A stretch of 64,000 bases of DNA from Nigrospora sphaerica (Eukaryota; Ascomycota; Sordariomycetes; Amphisphaeriales; Apiosporaceae): contig JAGVVL010000018.1 of assembly GCA_018287875.1 (NCBI GenBank), forward strand, positions 2,906,501 through 2,970,500, written 5' to 3'. This document shows positions 36,568-48,400 of this stretch, one piece after another (position 1 is the first letter of the stretch; each line of letters begins with the position of its first letter). Below the pieces are notes generated by a model. That model saw nothing but the letters and a program-made list of their open reading frames with translations. It was not told the origin of the DNA and made no database searches. The position numbers were made by a program, and so were the translations under genes.

Positions 36568-38700
36568 ATGATGTGCAGCGACAGCGATTCGCTGCCCTTC
36601 ATCAGGACCGCCATCTTCAACGGACCCTACCATTCCACCCTCTCATCCTCAGCCTCGTCCTCGACCGCATCGGTCTGGTCCGACGCCTCCTCCCAACTTT
36701 CCGACGACACTACTCTTACCGCTCCCACCTCCAACTCGTCGGAGCCCTGCGATTCATATTGCCACTCGCAGCCTTCCACTTCGTTCCAAGCCCAGGAGGC
36801 GATTTGCGATCAAGTCAAGGCGACGTCTTCCTGGATGCGCCAGACGCAGCTGCATACTGCTGTTGAAGTTCCCCGAGAGCTCCGCCAGAACCCGAGACGG
36901 ACCTCGAACAGCGCTGCTACCAAGTCTGGTCGCCCGCCTGTCCTTACGCGCCAGAGCGATCGGAAGGTCAACTTTGTCGACAACCTCGTTGGTAAGCCCC
37001 CGGCATGACATGCTCTCCGCCCGGCGGAACCCCTACTCAACCTTATTTTAGACTCCTCGACGCAGATCGTTGAGGCCATCTGGCCCCTGTCCTCGGTGGC
37101 ATACCGCGCCGAGCTGGGAAGCAAGGCCGTTCTGCCCCTGCGCACTTTCATCCAGGAGACCTTGCGACGATCTCGCACGAGCTACTCGACTCTCCAAGTG
37201 GCCCTCTACTATCTTGTACTGATCAAGCCCCACGTGCCCAAGCATGACTTCACCATGGAGCAGCCGGACGATGTCCACGCCAACCGTGTACTGCAGTGCG
37301 GTCGCCGCATGTTCTTGGCAGCCCTGATTCTCGCATCCAAATACCTACAGGACCGCAACTACTCCGCCCGCGCTTGGAGTAAGATCTCGGGCCTCGCGAC
37401 TCAAGAGATCAACCAGAACGAGGTCGCCTTTCTGCTTGCCGTCGACTGGAAGCTCCACATCACCGAGGCTGTTTTCCAGCGATGGACCGAGATTGTGCTC
37501 AAGTATACCCCCTCGCAGCCGCCTGCGCCTGGTACCGGATGCTCTCAAGCCTACGAGCGCGAGGTTCAGGACTGGAAGAACGTCATCCTGCTGCTCAACC
37601 CCGAGCTCGACAACATTGACGGGTTCCGTCCCACGGCGCCGCCGAAAGCGACGAGCCGCCGCGCCCTCTCGCCCGTCTCTCCCCGGTCGCTGCTTGCCGC
37701 TCCACGGGCGCGTAGCAGCGTCGGTGGTAGCGAGTCGAACGAGGCTACGCCGACGCCTCGAAGCTTTAGCATGCCCATGGTGATGGAGCCTTCTCCTGCT
37801 ACCGTGTACACTCCCGGCCGCCTGGCGCCGGCTCTGGGTCTTCTTCCCACCCCGCGTCTCACCCCTCAGATGACGGGTGCCAGCACTCCTGCTGCGAGCG
37901 CTGCATCCTGTCTGCTGAGTGGCCGGGGCTCGATGGGGTACGCCATGGCCCAGGCGTCCAACACGAGTGCTGCCCAGGGTATGGACCGGTGGCCCGTTTC
38001 CATGACGTCGTCGCCGCAGAGCTACTGCCCCGTCCGCCGCTCATCGCTTGCCAACTCTATTTCCACGGCGTCTTCGCCCGAGTCCATGGTTTCCGATTCG
38101 TCGCGCACGTCTCGCTCGTCCTCTATCTCGTCTGCCTCGTCGTTGGTCACTGCGCCGTCGTCCACCAAACTGGACGTTCAGGCGCGGTGCCGTTACGCGA
38201 AGCAGTGCAGCGAGAGGTACAGCCTGAGACAGGCCGTCGCCTCGGTTCCGGAAGACTACGAGATGAACGGCATATCGTCGTCGCCCGAGTCCTACACGGG
38301 CCCGGTGAGCAAGGACTTGATGGCCATGTCGATGGAGACGCCCTTGGCGCACCGCGGTTGGGAAGCGGACGAGGCTGTCGACGCGGCTCGTGCCCTTCAG
38401 GAGCTCCACAACTACCAGCACGCGCACTCGCAGCCGAGCGCCGGTTCCAAGAGGAGTCGGCCGCTGTCGATGGACAACACGCTGCAGGAGACCGTTCGCG
38501 AAATGCTTAGCCAACCGTACTACGCCGGCGCGCAGAGCGAGTGGCCCGAGACGGCGCAGTGTCCCCGGGGCACGGCAGCCGGTGGCCGCAAGCGAGTCTG
38601 CTACGCGGCCGACGCGTCGGCACTCCCATCCCTTCCGTCGCTGCACCCCGCCATGGGCGGAGCCGGCGGTGTGGGCATGTGGGGGAGCCTTCTCAACTAG
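36568..38700 (+). CDS. PCL-type (Pho85-associated) cyclin
   Basis: Two exons, 36568-36991 and 37052-38700, give 690 residues. The intron (GTAAGC...TTTTAG) joins NLV to DSSTQIVEAIWP. The N-terminal 140 residues are Ser/Thr-rich. The cyclin box covers about residues 145-290, with LPLRTFIQETLRRSRTSY, RRMFLAALILASKYLQDR and NEVAFLLAVDWKLHITEAVF, the pattern of Pho85-type G1 cyclins (Pcl1/2/5 group). The long C-terminal part has S/P-rich stretches with many SP and TP sites. Expected role: regulatory subunit of a Pho85-like kinase in the cell cycle or nutrient response, from the family only. I cannot choose among PCL1, PCL2 and PCL5, so no symbol is given. A second ATG follows the first directly. 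The gene has an unusually large free upstream region. Confidence 0.88.
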
Positions 38701-41074
38701 GGGCACCTATCGCTTCGATCGTTTTACGTTTCACAACACCACTCGCGCCGCTTGTGACAATACCAATACATTTTCCTTTGTTTCCACCGAATAGGGGAGG
38801 GGAGCGCCTTTGATACCACCTTGTGCGGACAGCTGGTCCGTCGCCGACTAGATGGCGCCAAGGGAAGGAAGAAAAGCGTGTCGTCTTGCATGCATTTCCA
38901 GGATTAGTGCATTTGGCGGGAGGAAGCGTCGGTTGTTATGTGTACGATGAGTAAGAGGTTCGCAATTACGGTGTTCCGGGGCATATGCGCGCGCGCGCGT
39001 TGCTATTCTCAAGGGAGGTTTAACCTAATGGGTCTGGACGAAAGCGAAGGCCCCCGGGCTTTTTGGAAGGGGGTGGGGGCGCCGGCCGTCGCGCTTCGCC
39101 CGCGGCCTCGAGCATTTCCGGAGTTGGTTGTCGTTTGGCCGCTACCGGCCACGGAGACGAAGAAGAGGCTTGCGACGACTGTACGAAGATCAGTGCTCCG
39201 TCGAAATGCGGCTGTATTGGTCAAGGGACCGTCGATGAAGCACAAAAGGAGCAGCCGCCTGCTTTTCTATCTATCTGGCCTGAAAAGGTGTTGCGGATAC
39301 GATGATCGAAACGGCTTGCGAAGAGAACGACCTTGAGCAGGCGTGGAGAGAGAAAACACAACCTCGCAGATAGTATACAATCCGAACCAAAACGGGCTTA
39401 CGCTGGCAACTATCAGAACTTATTTTGGTTTATTGGGGGGGGTTTCCCCCTCTTTTTTCTTCCCTTTGTCGTGTTTGGGCAGGTGTGCCTGGGTGGTCCA
39501 TGAGCTGATTTGTGCTTTTCTCGGTCACACCAGGTTTTGCGAACCCCTTCGCCCTCTTGGGACCCCCCCGGCCATGGCCATGCGACGAAGGAAGTGCAGA
39601 GGGCCTTTTTCATTAGCCGACGGCCCCTCTCCGATGATTCCGCGGGCGCCAGTGTTGGGCGGCGAGGTGAGTCATGGGCTGGTTGGCTCTGGTTGGCGTG
39701 GCGCGCGTGTGTGCGAGTGGTTGTAGTTGGAAAACCCCTCTATACGGCAGACGGCAGCCTATCAACAGGTGGGAACGGCGGTGCATTGCCGGATTAGGCA
39801 AGGCATACGAGCCGAGGGGCCAACTGGCGTGGTCGACGCTCGATGCACGAGGCCCGGCCGGGCAGTCAGTCGGACTGGCCAGTACCTCCTCCCGTTAAGC
39901 CCACCGGGTGCCGGGGTCCATACTCGAGGCTTCTCACGTTGACGCGTGCTGGCTGACGAGACAGACGTGTGTACGTGCTGTGTAGGTGCCCCCGTGGGCG
40001 TAGCTCCACCACGATATCCAGGCTCCAGTGCCCCAGAACGTGCTGTCATCCATCATGAAGTGGGCCGGTCATCCGTCCGTCCCCGTAGTGATGAGAAGGC
40101 GCTCGATAAAGCATCGTGTCTGCCTGCACCAAGGCGGCGTGACAACGGTACTCTGCTCTGGATGCTTGCACCCCGGCTCACGGGGGAGGGCAGAACGGCA
40201 TGCCCTCGCCAGGTAGGGTAGGTAGGTAGGTACCTTATAAGACCATGTCGGTTGCCTGTCATAGCATGCCCTCTCATCCACCGGCGCGGGCTTTCCCTTC
40301 GGTCGTACCGACCAGAAACCTCGTTTGCCGGCGAGCTCGTTTTCGCCCATGATCCGACGGCCGCTTTCTCTCTTACACGACCATCCCATCATCGCCCGCG
40401 CCCACCCGCATCAACTCTGGAGGGGCCTCCGTCGCCGCTTTTTCCGGAACGCCGTCGCTCCTCCTCCTTTTATTCTCCTCCTGCCTCGTCCAGATAGACA
40501 TCAGGTCACATGGTCTTCGCCAACTGCTCCGTCTTCTCCGCCCCGGCTCACGCCGACATGAGGCCCCCCCTCTTCTCTCCCTCCTTCCCTTTCCGGGGCC
40601 CAGTCAAAAATGACAGGAGGGAACGAAGCCCCCTTTTGCGGGCCCTCGGAGACAGGGAGGGCGCCAGCACCCTTCCCGCCCCGATTTCCCGGTCATTCCG
40701 TCCTGGTTGGTAAGCGGCTGGCCCTCCCTCGCCCTTCGGAGTACTGTTGGGGGGGACGGCGGGGCCGGCGAGAAAGCACCGAACGCATGGTAAGGAACCC
40801 GTACAGGCTCGTCACGTGGCTTCCCCCCCCCCCCCAAAGTACAACGCGGTATCTGGTATTATCCGACGGCGGCGAATCTGGGCCCCGGCCTCTTTACCAC
40901 CGCGTCTCGTGAAGTTTGGCGATACCAAAGTGGATGTTGCCGAGGGCGTCGCGCGCGTTGTAACCGCCGGCTTATTGCGCAGCCGCCCACTTCCTGCTTG
41001 CTTATCGACCACCCACCACGGGCACCGTCGTTGCCCAACATGACGCTGTTTAAGCCGGGCCTCATCATTCAAAA
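38701..41074. other. Intergenic region downstream of the cyclin gene
   Basis: About 2.4 kb without a supported gene. It contains a 20-base fully alternating purine-pyrimidine segment at 38981-39000, a GGTA-repeat motif near 40211-40236 and a C13 run at 40823-40835. The short open frames overlap on both strands and have no recognisable similarity. Confidence 0.55.
40211..40236. repeat. TAGG/GGTA short tandem repeat ending in AGGTACCT-like motif
   Basis: Four GTAGG-type units lead into GGTACCTT. The same core recurs in other non-coding segments of this window (about 874, 50429, 57950-58000, 58217-58240 and 58656). Confidence 0.8.
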
Positions 41075-41145
41075 GCATTAGTGGTTTAGTGGTAAAATCC
41101 ATCGTTGCCATCGATGGGCCCCGCGTTCGATTCGCGGCTAATGCA
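41075..41145 (+). tRNA. tRNA-Gly, anticodon GCC
   Basis: A 71-base cloverleaf without intron. The acceptor stem GCATTAG (41075-41081) pairs with CTAATGC (41138-41144) and A at 41145 is the discriminator. The anticodon stem CATCG/CGATG encloses TTGCCAT with anticodon GCC at 41107-41109. The T-arm CCGCG-TTCGATT-CGCGG holds the B box, and the A box is TGGTTTAGTGG. A short T4 run about 20 bases downstream may end RNA polymerase III transcription. It is the only tRNA gene I could find here. Confidence 0.97.
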
Positions 41146-41674
41146 TCACTGAGTTTACTTCTCCTTTTGCCGTGTTATCGCAAAATGGTTCTTTTTGGCC
41201 TGCTGGTGCAGGGGAACCTTGGCAACCGAAATGTCCTGGGTACATGAATTGTATGTCCTGGACTGAGTCCAAAGCGGGCTGGACTGTGGTTCGGTTTTGT
41301 TTCCTGTTGGCAGTCACTATGGGCATTCCATACCATGTCAAGGCATATAGTTGCAGACCATCCAACCCGCTTGGGGGAAGCGGGCGAGGGGGCTTCTTCT
41401 GTAGGCGACGCGACGCCAAAGGTTAAAAGCAGGCACGAAAGTGCTATTTAGTCTCCGGTTACTCATCGGCTCCGGCAAGAACTGGACGCCGGCCCGGAAC
41501 CGAAGGCCTGCCCCCTTCCCAAACCCATGAAACCGCCTCGCTCCCTACGCAAACCCCCGGTATGTCCGTCTCCTCTCAACTCTTGGTCTCCCCCTTTGCT
41601 TGGCTACGGACTTCGGGGAAGACAAGCGGAAGGGGGGGAAGGGCGGAGAAAACTTGGGCCTCCCGTCCCGACGT
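41146..41674. other. Short intergenic region
   Basis: Lies between tRNA-Gly and the 3' end of the coiled-coil gene on minus. The part 41160-41430 is open on both strands but has no recognisable product. Nothing else was seen. Confidence 0.5.
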
Positions 41675-44600
41675 TCAAGGCCTCTTACCCAAGACCTGCA
41701 GCAGCCAGTCGACAGAATAGGCGGGCTGCGGCACGCCGACGCACGTGTAGTACTGGCCCTCGGCCATCATGGCGCGCGACGTGGCGTTGGCCACGCCCCA
41801 GAGCGCGTACCGGTCCCCCTCGGCCGCCGTCGCCGCCAGGCAGAGGGCCAAGGCGACGGCCTGGACGGCGCCGAAGGGCGTGATGACGACGCCGCCGGTT
41901 CGGCACGCCGCCCCTGCCGTCCTGGGCACCCCGATGACGCCGCCGCCGCCGCCGCCGTGTTGCTGCCGGGGCCCCGGCTCCTCCCTCCCCTTCCCTTGCT
42001 CGGGCCGCCGCAGCGCGTCCAGCAGCGCGTCGTCGAGCGCAAGCCGCGTCCGGATCCCGCGGATCTTGGTCAGCTCGCCGCCGATGCGCGCCATGCGCGC
42101 CGCCGCTTGCTCGCGCGGCCCCGCCGTGCTTTGGCTTCGGCTGCGGCCGCTGCAGCGCGCCCGGGCTTGTCTCTGCGCCGCCTCCACCGCACGCCGGTGT
42201 GCCGCCTCGATGGCCGCGCAGTCGTCCTCGACGAGCCGGCCGAGCTCGCCGAGCGTGTCGGGCTCGCCCGCGAGCGCCGCTGCGCGTCGCGCTTCTGTGA
42301 GTCGGAGGCTCGGGTGTTAGTCTCTTTCCTTCTTTCTCACTTGCGACCGGAAGAGACGGGAAAAGGAAAAGGGCGAGGGGGATGGAATGACTCACCCGCC
42401 AGCCCCGCGTCGTACGCGTCCAGCGCGCGCGCGACGGCCGCGAGCCGCGCCTCGGCCGCCTGCTTGGCGGCGTCCAGCTTCCCGACGACGCCGCGCATGT
42501 CACGGGCGGTGGCGGCGCGCTGGGCCTCGAAGCGCGCCTCGACGTCGGCCTGCTCCGTTTGCTGGCGGGCCGCCGCCGCCCGGAGCGCATCCAGCTGCGC
42601 CGCCAACATCTCGGACCGCCGTCGCAGTGCCTCCTTTTCCTGCTGCGCCTGTTGGAGCTGCCCTCGGGCGCCGCGCATCTCGTCCGCTAGCCTCTGCCGC
42701 GCCGCCGCGCGCGTCGCCTCGTCGCTCTCCATGGCCTCCTGCAGCTGCCGGGCCGTCTCCCACATCTTGTCCAGCTGTGCCGAAAGCGCCTGGTTCCGCC
42801 GCTGCAGCTCGCTCTTCTCGCGAGCGATGTCGGCCAGCCCTGGTCGGGTTTCGTTCCCTGCGCGCTCCGCCTTGTCACAGTCCACGGCCGTTGCGGGCTG
42901 TTGGTATAAGTCCTGCGCTTGCGCCATCTGCGCTGCCTGCGCCTTATTCTGCTGCTCCAGGCCGGCCTTCTGCGCCTCCAGGAGCGCTTTCTCCTGCGCC
43001 ATGGCCGCCCGCTCGTTCTCGGCATCGAGGCGTCTCTGCTCCGCCCGTCTTTTGGACGCCTCGAGCTCGACGATTTCGGCCCGGGCCCTGTCCGTCACGG
43101 CCTGGCGGATCTGCTCGAGGTCCTGCTGCCGGGCGGCGGCGCGCCTTTCCTCGTCCATCTCCGCGCTCTCCCGCAGACGGCGCAGCTCGGCCATGAGGCA
43201 GTCCTTCTCCCTCTGTAGGGCCGCGTGGGCCTTGCGGAGCTGGCGGGGCTCCTCTTGGCCGGGACCCGCGCCGTCGGCCGCGGCCTCGGACTCCTCGTCG
43301 GAGCTGGCGTCGCCCCCGAAGTCGCCGCCGGCGATGCCAAGCTCGTGGGACAAGGCACCGGGCGGCGCCTCGGGCTCCGTCGGCGGCGTCGCGGCCACGG
43401 CTCGGGGATCCTCACCCAGCTCGCGCAACCGGCGGCTCAGGCGCAGCTCGCGCTGCGCCGCCACCGTGGCCGCCCGCTCCTCTTCGGCCCGCGCGCGCCG
43501 CCACGCTTCCTGCTCCTCGCGCTGCGTCTGCTTGAGCTCCGCCAGCCGGTGCCGGTACTTCTTAACCTCCTGCTCATGCTGGGCGCCGAGCTTCTCGGCC
43601 TCTTGCTCCCACAAAACCCCATATCAGTTTCTCCGCCAAAAGAGATTTTGTAACAGATATTCTTATACTCCTGCGAGTAAGAAGAACCCCCAAGCCTCTG
43701 GACAAAAGAGAAGAGGGTTAGGAGTACACATATAGACGTCGCTAGATGGCAGAAAGGAACATGGGGCGCGACTTACCCAGCGGGTCGAGATCTCGTCGCG
43801 CTCGCGCGCCAGCCCCGCCTTCTTGGCCTCGACCTCCTGCCCCAGGCGGCGGTACTTCCACTTGAGCTTCTTGATCTTGTCGGGGTAGCCGTGGTCCTGG
43901 ACCTCAGCGACGCGGCGGTCGAGCTCGCGCTGGGTGGCGCCGCGGAACTCAGCGGCCTCACGCTGTAGCTGGTCGTTGTCGCGGCGGGCGGCGCGCAGCT
44001 CCCCCTGCATCTCGGCCTGCCGCTCCGACACTTGGGCCACGTCGGCGCGGCGCTCGCGGCGGGCTTCCCTGAGCGCCTGGTCGTGCGCCTGCGCTTTGGC
44101 CTGCGCCACCTCGTCTTCGTGATCCCGCGCTTGCTTCTCCATGGCGCCCTCCCACCAGCGCCGCTCCGCCACGACCGCCGTGTCGTCCGCGAGCTGCGCC
44201 CGCAGCGTCATCTCGATTTTGTGCCAGGCCGTCTCGCGTGCCTCGTCGAGCCGCTGCCACTCGCGCTCCTTCTGGCGCCACTGCTCTTCCTCCCGGCGCC
44301 GTCGTTCCTGAAAGTCCGTGACGGCCTCCGCGAACTCGCTGAACCTGTGCGCCACGCAGGCCTCGAGGGCTTCCTCGAGCTTGGCCGGATCCGCCGTCCT
44401 CCGCTGCGCCATCTGGGCCAGGATGTACTGGGCGAACTCGGCCGGCCCCTGGAAGTTCTCGTAGTGTATATTGCGCACCGCTTGGTGCTTTGCCTCGGCG
44501 GCCCGGGCCACATCCCAGTCGGACGACGTAGCAGTGGGAGGGGCTGCCGAGAAAAGAGGTGCCGCATCTCTATCGCCCGAAGTGCCTTGGGCACTGCCAG

Positions 44601-44679
44601 GCACGGCGTCGGCATGGGCAGCGACGGCCTGCTCGGGCAGGTCCGCCACCGGCGGCACGACCGGCCGGTCCAAAGCCAT
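41675..44679 (-). CDS. Large coiled-coil protein of unknown function
   Basis: Three exons read on minus, 44679-43777, 43605-42396 and 42294-41675, give about 910 residues. Start is the ATG at 44679 (MALDRPVV); the open frame extends upstream only through non-ATG codons. Residues about 90-320 and 305-700 are dominated by E, R, Q, A and K with heptad spacing, for example RREEEQWRQKEREWQRLDEA, typical of long coiled coils. An acidic insert (ASSDEESEAAADG) interrupts them near residue 400. The C-terminal 200 residues are different: a Gly run, then a hydrophobic A/L-rich segment (about 855-875) ending YSVDWLLQVLGKRP. I recognise no family. Intron 1 (171 bases) ends in GGGAG, a weak acceptor chosen because TRW then joins QEAEKL in phase. 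A structural or scaffold role is only a guess. Confidence 0.72.
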
Positions 44680-45401
44680 TTTTGTTCGGCCTTGGGTTTT
44701 CGCTGGCAAGGGTAATTTTCGAATAGTATTCAACACGGTCTTGTTTTCCTCCGTCGTCTTTTTGTCGGTGGCATTCGAGGAGAAGCAAGGCTGGCTGGAG
44801 GCTTACCTTTCTGCAAAAGAAACCCCCTGACTGGTCACCGCAGCAGTAGATATGGCGTTGCTCCTCGGCCCTCGCTAAGGACTGCATACAGAGCCGCGGC
44901 CAGGCGGCGGAGACACCGCGTTCGGGAGGTTGCTTGGCTACGCGCGGTCGCCTACCCTTTGTCGTGTCGTCGAAGCCGCTGGGCTCGATTTTCCAAAAGC
45001 CCGAGACGGCAAGCGAGCCTCCTTTATGCCCCAACCATCCTCCATCATCGGACCCCCAGGGACAATGGACTGACCGTTATGTTCTGGAATGGACGTCGCT
45101 GAACGCGGCCAAGTGAGCCAAACCAATAGGAGATGTAATAAGACAAACTGGCGTCGGCCGATGTCAGGTGCGGCCCAAGATATTGACGATATAACAGGAC
45201 CGGGACTGGCAAGGGAAGCATCTCGTACATTTATACAATCGCTAGCAATTCGCTCATAGGGCTTTCGCTGGAGTAGCGAATTCGCCAAGGTGCAGAGTTC
45301 TGCGCAGGGCCGCGGAGGAGGCGATACAAAGCAAGATAAATACAGATACAGCACCTGTGTGGTTTTCTGGTGTTCACCAGAGAAATGGTAGAGAGAAGCC
45401 C
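44680..45401. other. Promoter region of the coiled-coil gene
   Basis: This 722-base gap separates two minus-strand genes, so it should hold the MTC5 3' end and the promoter of the coiled-coil gene. No supported frame or RNA gene. Confidence 0.45.
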
Positions 45402-48400
45402 CTAAGGTCGACCCAGACCCGACGGACCCGACGGACCCGACTTCTTCTTCAGACTGGCACCGCTGCCCCAGACTCCTGCCGACTTCCTCAGCCGGCTGCC
45501 GAGGCTGATGCGGGCGGCACTGAGCGGAGGCTGGCCCTCCATGTGGAGAGGTTTGCCCTGGCTGTCGGTAGCGGGGAGATGGGCACCGCTGGCCAACGTC
45601 TCCCAGTCGTTCTTATCCATCGAGCTGCGTTGGTCGTGGCCTGCGCCGTTGCTCCGAGCTGTCGCCGCCAGGGCGTCGAGGTCCTCGGACGATTTGCGCG
45701 CCTTGCCTTGGCGCATGACGCTCACCATGGCAGCCCAGCGCTTCACTTGACCGTTGCAGGCGTTCTCGACGCATCGGCACTCGTCGCCGGCCGGGCACTC
45801 ATCCTCGCCCATGGCGTGCCACTCGGCCAGGCACGACTCGTGGAGCGCGCAGCCGCAGTCAAGGCATGGCACGTACTGGGCATCGATGGGACCGAGACAG
45901 TACACACAGAATAGGCGCGTCTGCATGCGCTTGCAGCGGTCACAGGTGCCCGCCGCCCCGCCGCTGGTCGGCTGTCCGTATGTCGTCCCCAGGGGCTCCA
46001 GCTGCGTCTCGTGAACACGGCAATAACCCACGACGTCGAGGCCGCGGCCCGAGCCAAGGACCGACTGAAGCTGTTCCTTCTTCGCCAACACCATGGGGGA
46101 GCTGGTCCCGTGGTGCGTCATGGTCGTGTGGCTAAGATTATCGTTGCTCTGGTAGCTGCCATCCCCAAAGCCACCCAGAAACGCTTCGTCTTCTGTACCC
46201 TCCTTCAGGACGTTAAACTTCATAATCTCAAGCCGCGCCAGCGGTTGACCCCACATGTGAAGAATCTCTGCATAGGCGTAGCGGTAGTTCGAGTAGGCCT
46301 TCTCGTGTGCCGAATCCAACAGGGGCCCCGACATCCAACCATCGTCGTCAAATTGAGTCTGATCTTCGAGAGACACGGAAATGCTGTTCGTCACAAAAAG
46401 GGACACGTCGTCTCTTCGCCCATCCTCCTCCGAATACGAAGTTCGCGTCGTTGACGCTGGCTCCGACGTGGGTCCGCCCAAGATGCTGTGCGGTCCCCAA
46501 GTCACTCCCGGGGCAAGGTTGGCCAGTATGGTCTCTCCTGGGCTAGGTCTTTTGCGGTTTGGCGGTGAGTTTGCTGCCGTGTTAGTAGCGCTGGTGAAGG
46601 GTCTCGGGAAACTAGACGCGAAGCCCGCCGCCAAAGCATTGTTGGCGCGACGAAGCAGCCTGGGTTCTGGGGATGTCGAGAGACTCTGGCTGGCGTCCAC
46701 CTCGGACACGCTATCGTGTGGTGTACTTCGGGTGGGAGGCGTTTCTTCAGCCGAGGCAGAGTTGGAGCCTTGATCGCCCGGCCAGTAGCCCTCATCCGAG
46801 GCATACGAGCCTACTATGTTGACCGGCGTGTGCACTGTCCCCGGTGTCGAGACGGCCGAGTTGACCTGGCTCTTGTAGTTGGCGCTGGCATGCCACAGCG
46901 ACGCGTCGGTGGGGAAATAGTCGAGGGAAAATGACGGTGCTTTCATCCCCAGGGGGGTCTCGGGCTGCGAGATGTGTGACTCGGCGTATGCTACGCCATC
47001 TTCGGTGGCGGCGTCGCTAAAGACGCATGAAAGCATGGCGAGCATTTGCACATCGGCGATCTTCTGAAAGTATTCGAAAAGATCGTTGATGAATTCTTTG
47101 GCGAGCGGGTGCAGCCCCCATTTGACCTTGCCTGCCAGGCCTGGACTGTCCGCATTCTTCAAGGCGCTCCTGGGCCCCTTGGACCGTCCCAGCAAGTCCT
47201 GCGCAACGACCAGCACCGAGCTGTGCCGTGACGTTTGCTCCAGCAACTCGAGGGGTATGTCCCTTCGCAGAAGCAGAGCGGCATATCGCCAAACGTGTAC
47301 CAGGTCGTGCTGCCCGTACTTTTGAGCGACCTCGGCGTTGTGCTCGCACAGCTCTGGGCCATCTCCAAATATGAGATACTCTTGGGCCAGTTCACGCTTC
47401 GAGGGGAGCAGGTCTCTCATGTCGTGAAGGGATACGACATTCTTCGGCTTCATTGAACGGCGCCTGCTCGTACCTGTACCGGTACCCGTGTCTACGCCGG
47501 TACCGGCGCCACTGGAGCGCATGGAATAGCTTCCGCTGAATGTTTTCTTGAAGCGACGCCCGGGCATGTACCACATGCTGATCTTGTGCATGTAGGCCTC
47601 CTCCGAGTCACTCGAGCTGCTGGACGAGAATTCGCCGTCGTCCGATTCCGAGTTCTCGCCCACCATGGAAGACTCATCCAGCAAGTGTCTCTGCCTGGGG
47701 GCCGATGTCTCGAGCTGCAGGCGTCCGAACCCCGCGAATATAGGTTCACCCTTTGGTCGCTCCTTGAGCGTGTCGGTTGGAGTGAACAACAGGGCCTTGG
47801 CCTTTTCCTCTTTGGACGGGAAGAAACAGACCAGCCTTCCATCGTTGGACCATCGTGCGCCGCACAACCGTGGGATGGGCGCAATGTTGAGCCTATTGGC
47901 CGGGGCCAGCGTTGCGTCCAGTTCGGTGCTAGCCGTGAGGTCCTGAGACATGCTCGCCGAGCCGCCAGCGGGAATGTCATTCTCTTCGTCTTCGCTGGAG
48001 CTCTCATCCGCCAACGGGTCGAGATCATCGTCCAGGTCCTTGACGTTCTTGAAGAAGTTGGTGCTACTGGACAGGTCTCTTTCACCTAAGAGGTAGCTGA
48101 AGGCCACCTCGAGGCAGTTTTGTTTCTTCTTAGCGAACTGGTAGGCAAGCTGGTTGACTTCGATATCGAGTTTTCGAAAGTTTGAGTCCGGCATCAGCGC
48201 GCTCTTCTCGATTATGAACCTGGGTGCTCGCGACTTGGGATAGGCCGTAGGGACATCCACCTTGACTTTGATGTAGATGGTCTCCCCGTCAGCGCCCCAG
48301 GGGCCTTTGAGGGCCGCATCCAGGATCAGAGCCGACATGTCCACATTTTCCCACTGCACGTTAGGTAACTGCTGGTTGATACGTAGGATCTCCTCTTGGA

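Noticed and set aside
41600..43735. 711-codon plus frame opposite the coiled-coil gene
   Set aside because: Composition (Arg/Ser/Ala/Cys runs) is the expected mirror of a GC-rich, Glu/Arg/Gln-rich coiled-coil gene on minus; the minus frame has coherent heptads and splice sites.
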